Shown: positions 57,471 to 64,000 of the stretch, piece after piece
Numbering within the stretch: position 1 is the stretch's first letter
How the letters are laid out: the number at the start of each line of letters is the position of its first letter
Assembly: GCA_016208305.1 (NCBI GenBank)
Contig: JACQYI010000009.1
Span: 62,001 to 126,000 of the forward strand
Direction: 5' to 3'
Origin: Oscillatoriophycideae cyanobacterium NC_groundwater_1537_Pr4_S-0.65um_50_18
GTDB lineage: Bacteria > Cyanobacteriota > Cyanobacteriia > Elainellales > Elainellaceae
DNA length: 64,000 nt
Program-made: the position numbers and the translations under genes
Notes under the pieces: generated by a model
The model's input: the letters and a program-made list of their open reading frames with translations, nothing else
Told to the model about the DNA's origin: nothing
Databases searched by the model: none

Positions 57471-58070
57471 ATGATTTCTGCTCGCTGGCGTAGGGTATTG
57501 ATTCCCGTTTTGCTCAGTTTGGTGCTGCTGGTTTCTGCCTGTAGCCAATCCGAACCCTCTCGCTTTTCTCAAACTCAAGAAGAAACCTCAAAACGTAATG
57601 CACCTGCTGCTGTGGCCAAGGGCGCTGAGCAGGGAAGCACCTTTAATAAATTTTTCCCAGATTCTGCGAGCGGCTATGAAGTTGTTCCGGCTCAAGAAAA
57701 GAATGGTTTTGCAGAATATAAGCTTAATAAAGGCGGCAAAAATGTAGCCGTGTTGTCGATTAACGACACCGTGGGCAACCCTTCAGCTGCCACTAAGTTT
57801 CAGAACAGCACGGCCAAGATTGGTGGCTATCCTACCGTTGAGCAAGGCACAACGGGGACGGCTGTTTTGGTCAATAACCGTTATCAGGTCAAAGTTCTGT
57901 CCCGCGACCCTTCTTTCACCAAAGAAGAGCGTGCGTCTTGGATTCAGAAATTTAATTTACGTGGCTTAGCCAAGCTACCCGCAGCGACTTCAAGCTTGCC
58001 CAAGGCTCAATCTCCCAAAACAGCTCCGGCTTTACCCGGTCGGCTTCAGCCTGCCCTTAACCCGACTTAG
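57471..58070 (+). CDS. Putative lipoprotein
   Basis: The start is set at ATG 57471 (199 aa, MISARWRR). It has a lipoprotein signal with lipobox L-V-S-A-C, so the mature N-terminus is a lipidated Cys. The mature part (NKFFPDSASGYEVVPAQEKNG and NKGGKNVAVLSINDTVGNP) is a small domain seen in other cyanobacterial lipoproteins, function unknown. The C-terminus is Pro/Ser/Lys-rich. An earlier in-frame ATG at 57411 would put 20 polar residues before the signal and is rejected. Confidence 0.75.
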   Translation: MISARWRRVLIPVLLSLVLLVSACSQSEPSRFSQTQEETSKRNAPAAVAKGAEQGSTFNKFFPDSASGYEVVPAQEKNGFAEYKLNKGGKNVAVLSINDTVGNPSAATKFQNSTAKIGGYPTVEQGTTGTAVLVNNRYQVKVLSRDPSFTKEERASWIQKFNLRGLAKLPAATSSLPKAQSPKTAPALPGRLQPALNPT

Positions 58071-58119
58071 GTAATGACTTGGGTGACGTCAGATGCCTTT
58101 GCAACATTAGGAGAAAATT

Positions 58120-59010
58120 ATGAGCAGTAAGTCAATTTACGACTATGTTGACCACTTGCCCAAAGGTGGTTTAACCGTGAATGCACTCAAGTCGCTAGAT
58201 TGGGTCGTGCCAGGACAGTGGCAAAATGTGGTGGGTTTTGAGAACACCATTCGCGCTGTGACAGGTGAAACAGATGAGGCGCTCATCCAGCAAATTGGCG
58301 ATCGCGCTGTCACACTGTTTAACGACAAGAAAGAAGGCTACCAGCGGGCGCTGTGGCTGTATCAAACCGTGGATTCTGCCTCAGGTGCCTTGGGGGCAGC
58401 CGCCTTAGCCAACAAGGTAGGGCAAGATATCTCGTTTCTGGGAATCTTGAAAAACCTCACCCCAAAACCAGAAAAAGCGCAGAGCATTGACCTGTGCGTC
58501 AAGCTGGTAGTGGAAATCGTTGCTTTCTGCCAAATTAATGGCATTCCTGGCGATAGCATCGGCGACTTCCTAGCTTCCCTCAAAGACTATGGTGGCGAAT
58601 CCTTGATGCGGATGGCAGCGCTGGTCTGCTTCGATGGTCTAATCCCTTTAGGCCCTGACTTTGCCACAAAAGGGTTGGCATCCATCAAGAGCATGACGTC
58701 TTCTGATTTAGAGCACAACCAGACCTTTAAAGGCGTGCGTGAGCTGATTCCTGGCGGCAACTCGGCCGGACAGCTTGGCTTTATTACCGAAAGCTTTGAG
58801 TCCACCAAGGGCTGGATGGATAACTTTGTCTCATCCAAGGGGTTAACCCCCGATCGCGTGGTGGATAACTTAAGTAAGTTTGTCGATATCTCGAAAGACA
58901 AACTCGATTATCTGGGTGCCTTTTTGGATATGTATGTCAAATATTACGAGCATACAGGCATTCAAACCCTGGCACATCGACTGATTGAGCGATCGGTTGC
59001 CGAAATTTAG
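58120..59010 (+). CDS. Conserved cyanobacterial 296-aa protein of unknown function
   Basis: It is a soluble, probably mostly helical protein with the N-terminal MSSKSIYDYVDHLPKGGLTV, SASGALGAAALANKVGQDISF in the middle and LDYLGAFLDMYVKYYEHTGIQ near the end. I recognise only that similar proteins occur in cyanobacteria; function is not known. AGGAGA precedes the start and a clear terminator follows the stop. No neighbours point to a pathway. Confidence 0.6.
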   Translation: MSSKSIYDYVDHLPKGGLTVNALKSLDWVVPGQWQNVVGFENTIRAVTGETDEALIQQIGDRAVTLFNDKKEGYQRALWLYQTVDSASGALGAAALANKVGQDISFLGILKNLTPKPEKAQSIDLCVKLVVEIVAFCQINGIPGDSIGDFLASLKDYGGESLMRMAALVCFDGLIPLGPDFATKGLASIKSMTSSDLEHNQTFKGVRELIPGGNSAGQLGFITESFESTKGWMDNFVSSKGLTPDRVVDNLSKFVDISKDKLDYLGAFLDMYVKYYEHTGIQTLAHRLIERSVAEI

Positions 59011-59040
59011 AGAGGGCGATCGCTTGCAGATTTGAACTTT

Positions 59041-59072
59041 AAAGAGAGGTGCTGATTCAGCATCTCTTTTTT
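59041..59072 (+). terminator. Rho-independent terminator
   Basis: AGAGAGGTGCTGA pairs with TCAGCATCTCT around a tight loop and is followed by TTTTTT. It ends the 296-aa gene. Confidence 0.8.
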
Positions 59073-59130
59073 GCCTTTCTTTGAGCCTTTCTTTTTGGAT
59101 TCAGCCGTCAGCCCAAACGGATTGATGCCC

Positions 59131-59430
59131 TTAAATCACCCAATGCCCTCTCCGGCGCAACAGCTGTTCCCGCAATGCATCCCTGAGCTGATCCTCTGAA
59201 ATGAGCTGTTGCTCCATCAATACCTCACCCAATTTCTTGCGATAGCGCATTTGAGCCGTCAGCGCAGAGCCGAGCTGGCAAGGCAAGACCATGCGATTTT
59301 TAAGTAAGATCCAGCCCAACTGAGTCGAGTGGCGGGCAATGGAAGGCTCTACATCGATCGCTAAATCTTGCTCCACTGAATCTGGGTCTAGGGCAGATGT
59401 AGAGAAGGCAGTAGGAGGATAGGGATACAT
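59131..59430 (-). CDS. Small protein with MshEN-like C-terminal half
   Basis: The 99-aa protein ends in KKLGEVLMEQQLISEDQLRDALREQLLRR, a pattern like the MshEN domain found at the start of type IV pilus/type II secretion ATPases and in c-di-GMP-responsive proteins. A related half-motif (LGWILLKNRMV) precedes it. It has no ATPase part, so it may be a stand-alone regulatory module. An alternative is a generic small cyanobacterial protein. Confidence 0.55.
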   Translation of the reverse strand: MYPYPPTAFSTSALDPDSVEQDLAIDVEPSIARHSTQLGWILLKNRMVLPCQLGSALTAQMRYRKKLGEVLMEQQLISEDQLRDALREQLLRRRGHWVI

Positions 59431-59720
59431 GGTGATGCTCCTAAAAGTTAGAGAGATGAGATGAACCGCTGAGGGTGTTTGCTCTTACAAACTATTCGGG
59501 ATGAATCACAAAAATTATGCATTCATAAGTTGCAATACCAAAAATTCCATGGGAAAGCCATCCACTTAAGGGGGGGGTGAGGGGTCAGACCCCCTATATT
59601 ATATTCAACCAGATTTTTATAACAAGTGAATAACTTATTCTTCAACCGCTACTATTTCGCTCAGGGTTATTCTGCTCTCATCCTTAAGTCAGTGAGAAAC
59701 TCAGCCGCTACTGAGAGAGC

Positions 59721-61907
59721 CTACTTCAGCTCTAGAGACTGAACTGCCATGCCCATAAAAATAGCCTGAGAGTCTTGCTCAGTCGCTAGCGATCGAGACT
59801 TGCGGCGAATATATTGTCCATCTGCCTGAAGCTCCCAAACACGGCGATTGTCGGCCAGCATAATTCCCAGCATGGCGGCTAGCTCTTTTGCCAAAACAGG
59901 ATCTTCGATCGGCACGACAACTTCTACCCGGCGATCGAGGTTACGGGGCATCCAGTCGGCACTGCCAATATAGATCTCTTCTTCACCGTGGTTGTGAAAG
60001 TAGCAAATGCGAGAATGCTCGTGAAACCGACCGATGATGCTGATCACCCGGATATTATCGCTGATGCCAGGAACACCAGGACGCAGACAGCAGGTACCCC
60101 GCACGATCAGGTCAATTTTGACTCCTGCCTGAGAGGCTTGATATAGAGTCTGGATCATTTGGGGGTCAACCAGGGCGTTCATTTTGGCAACGATGCGCCC
60201 ATGCCGTCCCCGCTTGCTATGGTCAATTTCTCTCTGAATCAGCTTCAGAAGGCGATCGCGCAGATCGAACGGCGCAACCAGCAGTTTGCGATAGATCTGT
60301 TGATGAGAGTAGCCCGTCAAAGAGTTGAACAGATTGCTAAGGTCTGCCCCCAGGCTTTCTCGGCAGCTCAGCAGCCCCAAATCGGTATAGCTCCGTGCTG
60401 TGCGATGGTTATAGTTGCCTGTGCCGATATGCACATAGCGCCGAATCCGTGTCTCGTGAGGAGGAGTAGAAGAAACCTCTCGCCGCACCACCAAGGTGAC
60501 TTTGGTATGGGTTTTTAAACCCACTACACCATACACCACATGCACGCCTGCACTTTCTAACTTGCGCGCCCACTGAATATTGTTCTCTTCATCAAAGCGC
60601 GCCTTGATCTCGATCAAGACTGCCACCTGTTTGCCATTTTCGGCGGCTGTGATTAAAGAAGTGACGATCGATGAGTCGCCTGCTGTACGGTACAGCGTCA
60701 TTTTAATCGCCAGCACATCTGGATCGGTGGCGGCCTGAGCCACAAAGAGCTGCACCGAAGTACTAAAAGAGTGATAGGGATGGTGCAGCAACACATCTTG
60801 CCGCCGAATCACAGCAAAAATATCTTCTCGATGGTTGCTCTTGGCCAGAGACTCTTCGGCGTTTAGACCTCTCACCTTTTGTAAGGGTGCAGGCGTAATT
60901 GGAACCCAATGGGGGTCTTTAAAGCGAGGGAGCGGCAATGCGGCCAAGGTCATGAGATCGCTCAGACCCATTAATCCCTCTAGATCATAAACGTCGCTGT
61001 CGCTTAGCTCTAGCTCCTGCATTAAGGTTCTTCGCATCTGACGCGGCATAGAAGCCTGCACCTCTAGCCGTACTGCTACGCCGCCGCGATTGCGTTTGCG
61101 CAACTCTTGCTCGATCGCCAGCAGCAGATCGTCAGCTTCTTCTTCAACAACTTCTAGATCGGTGTTGCGAGTCACCCGAAAGAGAGAATGATCCAAAACT
61201 TTCATGCCGGGAAACAGGGTCGCTAGATTGTGGGCAATCACCTGCTCTAACGGCAGACCTGTCCAAATGGTGGTGCGTCCCTTGCGCCGATAGGCCAGCG
61301 GCTGGGGCAAAGCAATGAACCGAGACAGAACATTGGGCACCTTGACCCCCACAATCTGCTTAACTCCCGTCTCAAGATGTTTGACGGTGGCTGCCAGATT
61401 AAGACTGAGATTAGAAATATGGGGAAAAGGGTTGTTTTGCCCAATCACCAACGGGGTCAAAACGGGCAAAATTTGCTTCTCAAAGTGACCCTGCAAATAG
61501 AGCTGCTGTTCGGGCGTGAGGTCGGCATAGTGCAAAAGATAGATACCCTTTGCGGCCAACTGCGATCGCAGCGACTGCTCAAAATACTGCTGACGCTGTT
61601 CCAGCACAGGCTGTAAGCGCTGAGCGATCGCCGTTAGCTGTTCTGCGGGGGTCAGTCCGTCGGGCGAGGGCTGGCTCACCTGAGCTTCAACCTGCTGTTT
61701 GAGCGCTGCTACCCGCACCATAAAGAACTCATCTAGGTTAGAGCTAAAGGTTGCGACTAACCGCAAACGCTCTAGAAGCGGTGTGCGAGGATCAATGGCG
61801 TTTTGCAACACGCGAGCGTTGAAATCTAACCAGCTTAGCTCTTGATTAAAGTAAAGCTGAGGATGATTGAGCGGCAATTCTGGCGCGACTTTTTTGCGCT
61901 TAGGCAT
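59721..61907 (-). CDS. ppk1: Polyphosphate kinase 1
   Basis: The 728-aa protein makes polyphosphate from ATP. N-terminal features are FNQELSWLDFNARVLQNA and the head domain. The autophosphorylated His lies in RRYVHIGTGNYNHRTARSYTD, and RFDEENNIQWARKLESAGVHVVYG and YIGSADWMPRNLDRRVEV are also family motifs. It is a single gene on the minus strand, starting a few dozen bases from a small upstream gene. Length is normal for the family. Confidence 0.96.
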   Translation of the reverse strand: MPKRKKVAPELPLNHPQLYFNQELSWLDFNARVLQNAIDPRTPLLERLRLVATFSSNLDEFFMVRVAALKQQVEAQVSQPSPDGLTPAEQLTAIAQRLQPVLEQRQQYFEQSLRSQLAAKGIYLLHYADLTPEQQLYLQGHFEKQILPVLTPLVIGQNNPFPHISNLSLNLAATVKHLETGVKQIVGVKVPNVLSRFIALPQPLAYRRKGRTTIWTGLPLEQVIAHNLATLFPGMKVLDHSLFRVTRNTDLEVVEEEADDLLLAIEQELRKRNRGGVAVRLEVQASMPRQMRRTLMQELELSDSDVYDLEGLMGLSDLMTLAALPLPRFKDPHWVPITPAPLQKVRGLNAEESLAKSNHREDIFAVIRRQDVLLHHPYHSFSTSVQLFVAQAATDPDVLAIKMTLYRTAGDSSIVTSLITAAENGKQVAVLIEIKARFDEENNIQWARKLESAGVHVVYGVVGLKTHTKVTLVVRREVSSTPPHETRIRRYVHIGTGNYNHRTARSYTDLGLLSCRESLGADLSNLFNSLTGYSHQQIYRKLLVAPFDLRDRLLKLIQREIDHSKRGRHGRIVAKMNALVDPQMIQTLYQASQAGVKIDLIVRGTCCLRPGVPGISDNIRVISIIGRFHEHSRICYFHNHGEEEIYIGSADWMPRNLDRRVEVVVPIEDPVLAKELAAMLGIMLADNRRVWELQADGQYIRRKSRSLATEQDSQAIFMGMAVQSLELK

Positions 61908-62000
61908 AACTTAAAACTTGGGCATGATTAGGGCTTGGGCATAACCGGAAAATCGGGCGATCGACTAGGCCCAAAACTCAGCGTTCTATCGCTTCGAGTC

Positions 62001-62207
62001 TCAAAACTCTTCCTGCTCTATACCCACCCACCATTCGCCCAGGTTCATCACATCCTGGTGGATGTCGGCTAGTGCTTGGGTGTATTCTTCGGGGGTAATC
62101 TGCTCCCGACGCTCTTGCAGCTTCTTCAATCGCAACTGCGCTAAAAGCCAGGGCTTCGAGATTCCGCTGGTTGCTTCAATGTATTGAGCTAAGTCTCGGC
62201 TATCCAT
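62001..62207 (-). CDS. Conserved small cyanobacterial protein
   Basis: The start is set at ATG 62207 (68 aa, MDSRDLAQYIEATSG). It has SGISKPWLLAQLRLKKLQERREQITPEEYTQAL and ends EWWVGIEQEEF. Similar short proteins occur in many cyanobacteria; function unknown. It is on the same strand as ppk1, about 90 bp upstream, and may share its transcript. Confidence 0.65.
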   Translation of the reverse strand: MDSRDLAQYIEATSGISKPWLLAQLRLKKLQERREQITPEEYTQALADIHQDVMNLGEWWVGIEQEEF

Positions 62208-62279
62208 AATGCGAATGCTAAATTTGACTGAAAGAAGGATCAACCTTCTTGTCATTGATCCTGTTTAGAGGCTATCCAT

Positions 62280-62435
62280 CGATATTTTGTCCTACAGTTT
62301 CAATTATTCGCTGCTACACACATTACCACCTATTTCCAAAGGGGTAATGATGTTGAGGGCACAATCCACTGAAACTATTTTCAAAACTCGCTTTCAAAAT
62401 GTAGCGGACAGCTATGAGTAGCTGTCCGCCTTTTT
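62280..62435 (+). ncRNA. Candidate small RNA ending at a strong terminator
   Basis: GCGGACAGCTA (62404-62414) and TAGCTGTCCGC (62419-62429) form a perfect 11-bp stem followed by CTTTTT on the plus strand, a strong intrinsic terminator. No rightward coding gene lies upstream of it until 59010, so it must end some other rightward transcript. The ~125 bp before it is non-coding and could be a small RNA gene. Its start and promoter are not defined. Confidence 0.45.
62404..62435 (+). terminator. Orphan intrinsic terminator
   Basis: An 11-bp perfect stem with a TGAG loop and CTTTTT tail. It points rightward, while the nearest genes on both sides are leftward. Confidence 0.85.
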
Positions 62436-62444
62436 AGCCTTAGG

Positions 62445-62480
62445 ATCGCAAACTAATGAATCTAGAATAGTTCTGTTGTG
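62445..62480. repeat. Relative of the 6.0-kb palindrome flank
   Basis: CTTAGGATCGCAAACTAATG and then AATCTAGAATAGTT match CTTAGGAGCGCAAATTAATT and GATCTGGAATAGTT at 5996-6027 with few differences. The hairpin part that follows at 6.0 kb is not conserved here. Confidence 0.6.
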
Positions 62481-62514
62481 TGTGCGACGCGAATCGGGTA
62501 CATCTCGTCGTTAG

Positions 62515-62639
62515 GGGAGCAGATATTTTTAGGGATGAGAGGGTGGAATGAATAGGAGAGCGAACAACGGCGATCGCATCATCCTACTCTCCCGCTCTCA
62601 TAACATTTGGAGGCTCCCCCAACTGCTAGATGCGCCTGG
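62515..62639 (-). repeat. Dispersed ~125-bp repeat, copy 2
   Basis: This is the reverse-complement copy of the repeat at 50817-50942, with identical GATGATGCGATCGCCGTTGTTC in the centre. It lies in the non-coding gap between the orphan terminator and sodB. Confidence 0.85.
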
Positions 62640-62715
62640 GCTAATCTCAGCTGCAATCTTCGCCGGAACGCCTGCTCGATCGCTTCGATAAGGCAAGAGT
62701 TCGACGAGGCAAGGA

Positions 62716-63318
62716 CTAGGCTGCTGCTAAGTTGGCTGCTGCAAAATCCCAGTTGACCAACTGATCCAGGTAGTTTTGGATGAAGTCAGGTCTTTTGTTT
62801 TGGAAATCGATATAGTATGCATGTTCCCAAACATCCAAGGTCAGCAAAGGAATTTGACCCACGGCGATCGGGTTTTCGGCATTGGAGGTTTTGGTGACTT
62901 TGAGAGTGCCGTTGTCTAGCACCAGCCATGCCCAGCCACTACCAAACTGGGTAGTCGCAGCGCTCTTGAAAGATTCCTTCAGCTTGTCGAATCCGCCCAA
63001 ATCGCTATCAATTTTAGAAGCTAAAGCACCCGAAGGTGTGCCGCCACCGTTGGGCTTCATGCTGCTCCAAAAGAAGGTGTGATTCCAAGCCTGAGCGGCA
63101 TTGTTGAAGATGCCAACTTTTGCTGAGTCCTTGGCAGAAATTTTGATGACTTCTTCCAAAGGCTTGTCTGCAAGCTCGGTATCTTTGACCAAGTTGTTGA
63201 GGTTAGCAATATAGGCAGCATGGTGCTTGCCATAGTGATACTCAAAAGTTTTGGCAGACATGCCATGTGGCTCTAGGGCACCGGGATCGTAGGGAAGTGG
63301 GGCTTGTTCAAATGCCAT
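62716..63318 (-). CDS. sodB: Iron superoxide dismutase
   Basis: The start is set at ATG 63318 (200 aa, MAFEQAPLPYDPGALEPHGMS). Motifs are FEYHYGKHHAAYIANLN, AAQAWNHTFFWSSM with the Gln typical of Fe-type enzymes, FGSGWAWLVLDNG and the metal-binding DVWEHAYYIDFQNKRPDF. No signal peptide is present, so it is cytosolic. It removes superoxide, useful in a nitrogen-fixing phototroph. Confidence 0.95.
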   Translation of the reverse strand: MAFEQAPLPYDPGALEPHGMSAKTFEYHYGKHHAAYIANLNNLVKDTELADKPLEEVIKISAKDSAKVGIFNNAAQAWNHTFFWSSMKPNGGGTPSGALASKIDSDLGGFDKLKESFKSAATTQFGSGWAWLVLDNGTLKVTKTSNAENPIAVGQIPLLTLDVWEHAYYIDFQNKRPDFIQNYLDQLVNWDFAAANLAAA

Positions 63319-63960
63319 GGTGTTTCGTTCCTCTCGTGTTTCAGTCAAACGAAGCCCCTACCTGGAAATACTGGAGTGAAGAACTTAACCCCAGCTACTC
63401 CAGAGTCTGGGTTCAGATTAAACGTGATCGTTAGTGGGGGCATTCAGCTAGCGCTATGCCTCTTTCTACATCCTATCTCAAAACATCTTTCAGTCAGAGA
63501 TTTTCTCTGTACTACGCAAGGTAGATATTTGAGGTCAGCACTTTCCACTAGACAGATATTTAGACATCGAGGTGAGAAAACCGGAGAATCGAATGTCTAT
63601 TACGCAGCCGGGTACGGCAGACTGGAAGCTGTAGTAGCGTATCATTGATCACACCGATTGGCAGCGGCTCCTGACGACACTCATGACCCAACCTGTAGGG
63701 GAGATTGATCAAAGGAACAACTCGCAGGAACAACTTCAGCAAAAGCAACGGAATTTTGCGATCGTCCTATCTCAATGAAAGAATTGTTTTGCTCACGAGG
63801 CTTTCTAACCTTTGCTTCTTCACTAACCAGTACCGGGATTCCTACAAAAGAAATCACCCAATAATCGATCGCTCTGATCAGCACCCTTTAAGTATCGTCG
63901 CTTGACCCCAAAAGTTATTGTTATTAACCAGATTGGCCTCTCCTATTTACGGTATTAAAC
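63319..63960. promoter_or_regulatory. Upstream region of sodB, otherwise featureless
   Basis: Several short open frames exist on both strands, none with family features or a ribosome-binding site. The sodB promoter should lie in the first 150 bp. I see no RNA gene or repeat. Confidence 0.35.
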
Positions 63961-64000
63961 ATGGTGTTAAGCACCGATCGCAGCGTTGCTATTGGCGTAT
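63961..64000 (+). CDS. Possible 5' end of a gene cut by the window edge
   Basis: ATG 63961 opens a frame reading MVLSTDRSVAIGV to the last base of the window. Thirteen codons are too few to judge. Confidence 0.25.
   Translation, partial: MVLSTDRSVAIGV

Noticed and set aside
63304..63648. 114-aa rightward frame over the sodB start
   Set aside because: It overlaps the sodB 5' end on the opposite strand and has no recognisable features.

Overview
The window is cyanobacterial chromosome. GCGATCGC (HIP1) octamers occur throughout, many small proteins are of types seen mainly in cyanobacteria, and there is an ethylene-receptor-like sensor kinase. Its centre is a long molybdenum-nitrogenase gene cluster. 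nifD is uninterrupted (no excision element) and fdxN is absent between nifB and nifS. This gene content and order suggest a filamentous non-heterocystous, Leptolyngbya-like organism; that placement is inference.

Left flank (0-18.7 kb): a HicBA toxin-antitoxin pair at the edge, a protein with a HEPN-like motif, a MidA-type methyltransferase, an alpha/beta-hydrolase-fold protein without its nucleophile serine, a SpoIID-like secreted protein, gatB, a small XRE regulator with two decayed copies, lipA, a three-gene phosphorelay (ethylene-receptor-like multi-PAS kinase, response regulator, REC-PAS kinase) ending in a peroxiredoxin-like gene, and a DUF3616 protein.

Nif region (18.9-44.4 kb): a leftward arm reads nifP, a 95-aa ORF, a Dps-family ferritin, a DUF2949 protein, a candidate 42-aa ORF, nifV, nifZ, nifT. 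A 1.1-kb control region separates it from the rightward arm: nifB, S, U, H, D, K, a Mo-nitro_C protein, E, N, X, a DUF269 gene, a DUF683 gene, nifW, hesA, hesB, fdxH, feoA, feoB, a NafY-like gene, an unrecognised 219-aa gene, fdxB and a methyltransferase. A leftward mop gene and an unrecognised 117-aa gene close the region. Together these cover cluster synthesis (nifS/U, hesB), FeMo-cofactor synthesis (nifB/E/N/V/X, NafY-like, mop), nitrogenase itself (nifH/D/K), electron supply (fdxH, fdxB) and iron supply or protection (feoAB, Dps). The control region holds seven exact TACTCAA/TTGAGTA copies in about 0.6 kb. A matching composite motif lies upstream of the 117-aa gene, which suggests a shared nif regulator such as CnfR/PatB; no cnfR gene is visible here.

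Right flank (44.5-64 kb): leftward accessory genes (GNAT acetyltransferase, SLATT/Pycsar-effector-like membrane protein, M28 peptidase, HAD-like protein, M43-type metalloprotease), then repeat-rich DNA with nested MITE-like elements, then housekeeping genes: pgi, a glycosyltransferase, a K+ channel/RCK protein, a lipoprotein, ppk1 and Fe-superoxide dismutase.

Several dispersed repeats are visible: GA-rich/CT-rich mirror tracts between nif genes and before pgi, a related ~125-bp repeat in two opposite copies (50.8 and 62.5 kb), GATCCCCC palindromes (37.8 and 51 kb), and a perfect 24-bp-stem palindrome (6.0 kb).
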